A stretch of DNA of 64,000 nucleotides from Piezodorus guildinii (lineage: Eukaryota > Arthropoda > Insecta > Hemiptera > Pentatomidae): NCBI GenBank assembly GCA_023052935.1, contig CM041294.1, forward strand, positions 26,896,641 to 26,960,640, read 5' to 3'. Every line of letters begins with the position of its first letter. Position 1 is the first letter of the stretch. A program made the translations under genes and the position numbers. Below the pieces are notes generated by a model. The model searched no databases. It saw only the letters and a list, made by a program, of their open reading frames with translations, and was not told the origin of the DNA. Shown one piece after another: positions 61,858-64,000 of this stretch.

Positions 61858-62700
61858 TTGGGTTGTTCACATAAAATGTTCGTTTTTATAGTTTCTGAAA
61901 TACATAAAGGATTTTAAAGGCTCTGTTGTTTTCTTCCGAATGTTTACATATTTAAAGTAAACAATTACTATCCTCTATCTTTGTATTCTTAACATTTAGC
62001 TTCCCAATCAATGATGGTATACCCACTTTTTAGTATTGCTCCAAATATGAACATGGAAACACGCGATTTTCAGTAATATTTGCAAGGAGTTTGGGGAAGG
62101 GAGTATTAATGAACGGACCATTCGCCGTTGGTTTGCTAAGTTTTCTGCTAGGGATACCGACTTGGAAAATTTGCCCCGAGGAAACCCTCCGTACGTAATA
62201 GACAACGATGTCCTCAAACATACATTAGAATGAAACCTACCAAACAGTTAAAGGACTCCCAGCACACAACTAAATGCAAGTGCATCTATCGTTTCCAGAC
62301 ATTTAAAGTGTATTGGGAAAGTAAAAAAGCTCGATACATGGGTACCTCATGTTTCAAAACATACCGTGCAAAAATTGAAAGAACTGGGCTACCAAGTTCT
62401 TCCGCACCCACCATATTCTCCCGACTTGTCTCCAACAGATACCACCTGTTCAGGAATTTAGACAACTTCAAAGGAAAACTTTTTGAAAATGATGATCAAG
62501 TAAAAAGTGCGTTTTCAGATTTCGTTTCACTTCAAAGCTCAGAGTTTTTCAGTTCGGGGATAAAAAAGTTGGTGTCACGTTGGGAAAAATGTGTAGAAAA
62601 AGAAGGTAAATACTTCGAATAAAATTATCTTGTTTTCATATCGTATTTTTAATAAAAATCCTTTACCTCGAAAACGAACATTTCATGTGACACAACCTAA
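61858..62700 (+). mobile_element. mar-1 copy 7: non-autonomous mariner
   Basis: TTGGGTTGTTCACATAAAATG at the left and a right TIR ending CAACCTAA, flanked by TA (61,856-57 and 62,701-02). Coding remnants: after a short N-terminal deletion NICKEFGEGSINERTIRRWF and AKFSARDTDLENLPRG on the plus strand, then SASIVSRHLKCIGKVKKLDT. The catalytic-core deletion joins WVPH to VSKHTVQKLKELGYQVLPHP, and the C-terminal tail GIKKLVSRWEKCVEKEGKYF is complete. It carries the largest version of the junction deletion seen in the family apart from copy 1. Confidence 0.9.
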
Positions 62701-62702
62701 TA

Positions 62703-62770
62703 TATAGGACTCCCATTGTAGCATCGTCTAATTAGTAACAACAGTATAAAGGGGCGTTAAATAAACAAAC
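62703..62770 (+). mobile_element. SINE-C, tail part
   Basis: TAGGACTCCCATTGTAGCAT and GGGGCGTTAAATAAACAAAC match the complement of 63,268-63,330. Confidence 0.75.
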
Positions 62771-63080
62771 AAGCATGCGAATAAATATATCTTTATCTTA
62801 TGGTGTATGGTAATTTACAAATGTTTCATCGATATTAGTCATTTTTCACCATAACAATATAATCTTACACGCCATATTAATTGTTTTGCTTTTTAGAGAA
62901 TTCAGATCCTAGCCAAATATAACAATATACTTTTTATTTTTCTATGCCTTTAATACCGGTTGAAAACATTAGTCTGTCCTATTGGTTTGCCTGCACCATC
63001 ACCTGTACGCATTTCCATAGACGCTTAAAATTAATTTATTGAAAAATTAACATTTATTTTCTTTTAAACTACTATTTTTT
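62771..63080. other. Nothing recognised
   Basis: AT-rich. Confidence 0.5.
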
Positions 63081-63084
63081 TTTC

Positions 63085-63210
63085 TCAGAAACAATTCTTT
63101 ATTGAGTAATATTACAATCAGTCCAATTTAGGACATCTTTAATAGTGATAATGTACAACATTTATACTACATCCACACAATATATACAAAACAATAAATA
63201 AACTACTATC
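63085..63210 (-). pseudogene. Jockey 3' UTR fragment
   Basis: AATTCTTTATTGAGTAATAT, TCCAATTTAGGACATCTTTA and CACACAATATATACAAAACA are the complement of the UTR at 57,950-58,050. Confidence 0.75.
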
Positions 63211-63267
63211 GACAACTGTAAATAATTACATAACGCGCCAAATAAAATTATTTAACGGAACTTTTGT

Positions 63268-63545
63268 TTGTTTATTTATTTAACGTCACTTTATGCTACT
63301 GTGGCTAATCGGATGATGCTACAGTGGGAGTCCTAAATTTTGCCTATCAAAGATTTATCAGGATATGGATCTTTAACGAGTACCTGACATCGCACAGTCT
63401 TGGAACTACCTTTCGAAGTTCCGTCCGAAGGAAGGCATAACTAAGGATTCCTTAATCCCATTAAAAAATCCAAGGACCACCTGTGGGTATGGACCCGTGA
63501 TCTTTGGCATAGGAGGCTGTTATGCTAACCTCTAAGCTACAAGTA
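63268..63545 (-). mobile_element. SINE-C, full-length
   Basis: The plus strand starts TATTTAACGTCACTTTATGC (tail), has a GCTACTGTGGCTAATCGG hairpin region, and ends with the head GGAGGCTGTTATGCTAACCT and CTAAGCTAC. The B box is slightly mutated (complement of GTATGGACCCGTGATC). Confidence 0.82.
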
Positions 63546-64000
63546 AACCCAAACAGAACTTTTAACGTACGGATTTCGCACCACCCAGCTGGAAAAGAAC
63601 TTATTATCCGAGGCTATAAACAAACGTCTATCATCACATTATAGTAGTAATTTATGAGTAATGATAAATTACTACGATATGAAACAGAAAAGTGATTGAA
63701 TACACGGTGCTAAAGTTTTGGACTACTCAACAAGATCAATATCTATAAGTGTTAGTGAAGGCTAAGATAATGCAAGACATGATTATCAACCCCAAGGTCC
63801 GGTTTCTGAGGAGAGGAAGTTGTAAACAAGGCAATATGTTATTGCGGAAGCATCCTTCTTGTTGTTTTTCCACACCCTAGCAGCCTTCTCATATCCTCCT
63901 ATGAGGACCATAAACTCTGAATTATGGCTCCTGCTTGCAAATATCAGGCCTGTACTACCCCTTACATCTCCTATCATCTGGTTTACGTCACTTCACTCCC
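63546..64000. other. Unassigned; one unrecognised minus frame
   Basis: A 63-codon minus frame (63,977-63,786) starts MIGDVRGSTGLIFASRSHNS and stays open to GPWG and a stop. Somewhat GC-richer than the flank, no splice evidence, no family recognised. Confidence 0.3.

Overview
The window reads as a repeat-saturated stretch of an arthropod, probably insect, nuclear genome. It is AT-rich, has no bacterial-style operons, and nearly every recognisable reading frame belongs to a transposable element. The basis for arthropod is the mix: an R1-clade LINE (a clade known from arthropods), jockey-type, CR1-like and RTE-like LINEs, mariner transposons, a BEL/Pao remnant and several tRNA-derived SINEs. The species cannot be named from this sequence. 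Boundaries of old fragments are estimates, good to about 10-30 bases; those given with target-site duplications are exact.

The commonest component is an unclassified repeat of about 0.9 kb, here called TIR12. Its two ends carry ACTTTCACTTAC in opposite orientation. The 5' end reads TCTGGTGCGGGC, there is an internal CA microsatellite, and the 3' end is an 18-base palindrome CTTACTATATATAGTAAG followed by TGAAAGTAAAA. There are more than 25 complete or partial copies in both orientations. Seven copies of one non-autonomous mariner family (mar-1) share an internal deletion that removes the catalytic core. Two other mariner families (mar-2, mar-3), three main tRNA-derived SINE families (SINE-A, -B, -C), one hAT remnant and three MITE-like inverted-repeat elements add to this.

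Layout: 0-8 kb holds LINE fragments, TIR12 copies, SINEs, a tandem duplication and a minisatellite. 8-21 kb holds mar-1 copies (one inside a SINE), a jockey insertion inside TIR12, mar-2, a 446-bp MITE inside TIR12 and the hAT remnant. 21-28 kb holds jockey, RTE, CR1-like and BEL/Pao debris plus a GC-rich block. 28.7-34.3 kb is a three-level nest: a 3.7-kb CR1-like LINE with an intact 941-codon EN-RT frame sits inside an R1-clade LINE, which sits in the CA microsatellite of a TIR12 copy. 34.3-53 kb is more of the same, including an internally deleted jockey element with an 11-bp target duplication. 53.5-58.1 kb is a nearly complete 4.6-kb jockey element with a few lesions. 58.4-64 kb holds the best candidate host exon (58,387-58,507), another TIR12 copy, a decayed jockey-like LINE, SINEs and the last mar-1 copy.

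No complete host gene is supported. The only element genes that look intact or nearly so are the CR1-like ORF2 (endonuclease plus reverse transcriptase) and, with one frameshift, the jockey ORF2. The other elements either depend on enzymes supplied from elsewhere (mar-1, SINEs, probably TIR12) or are dead. The nesting order gives a relative chronology: TIR12 copies are hosts for jockey, R1, SINE-A and MITE insertions, and SINEs are hosts for mar-1.
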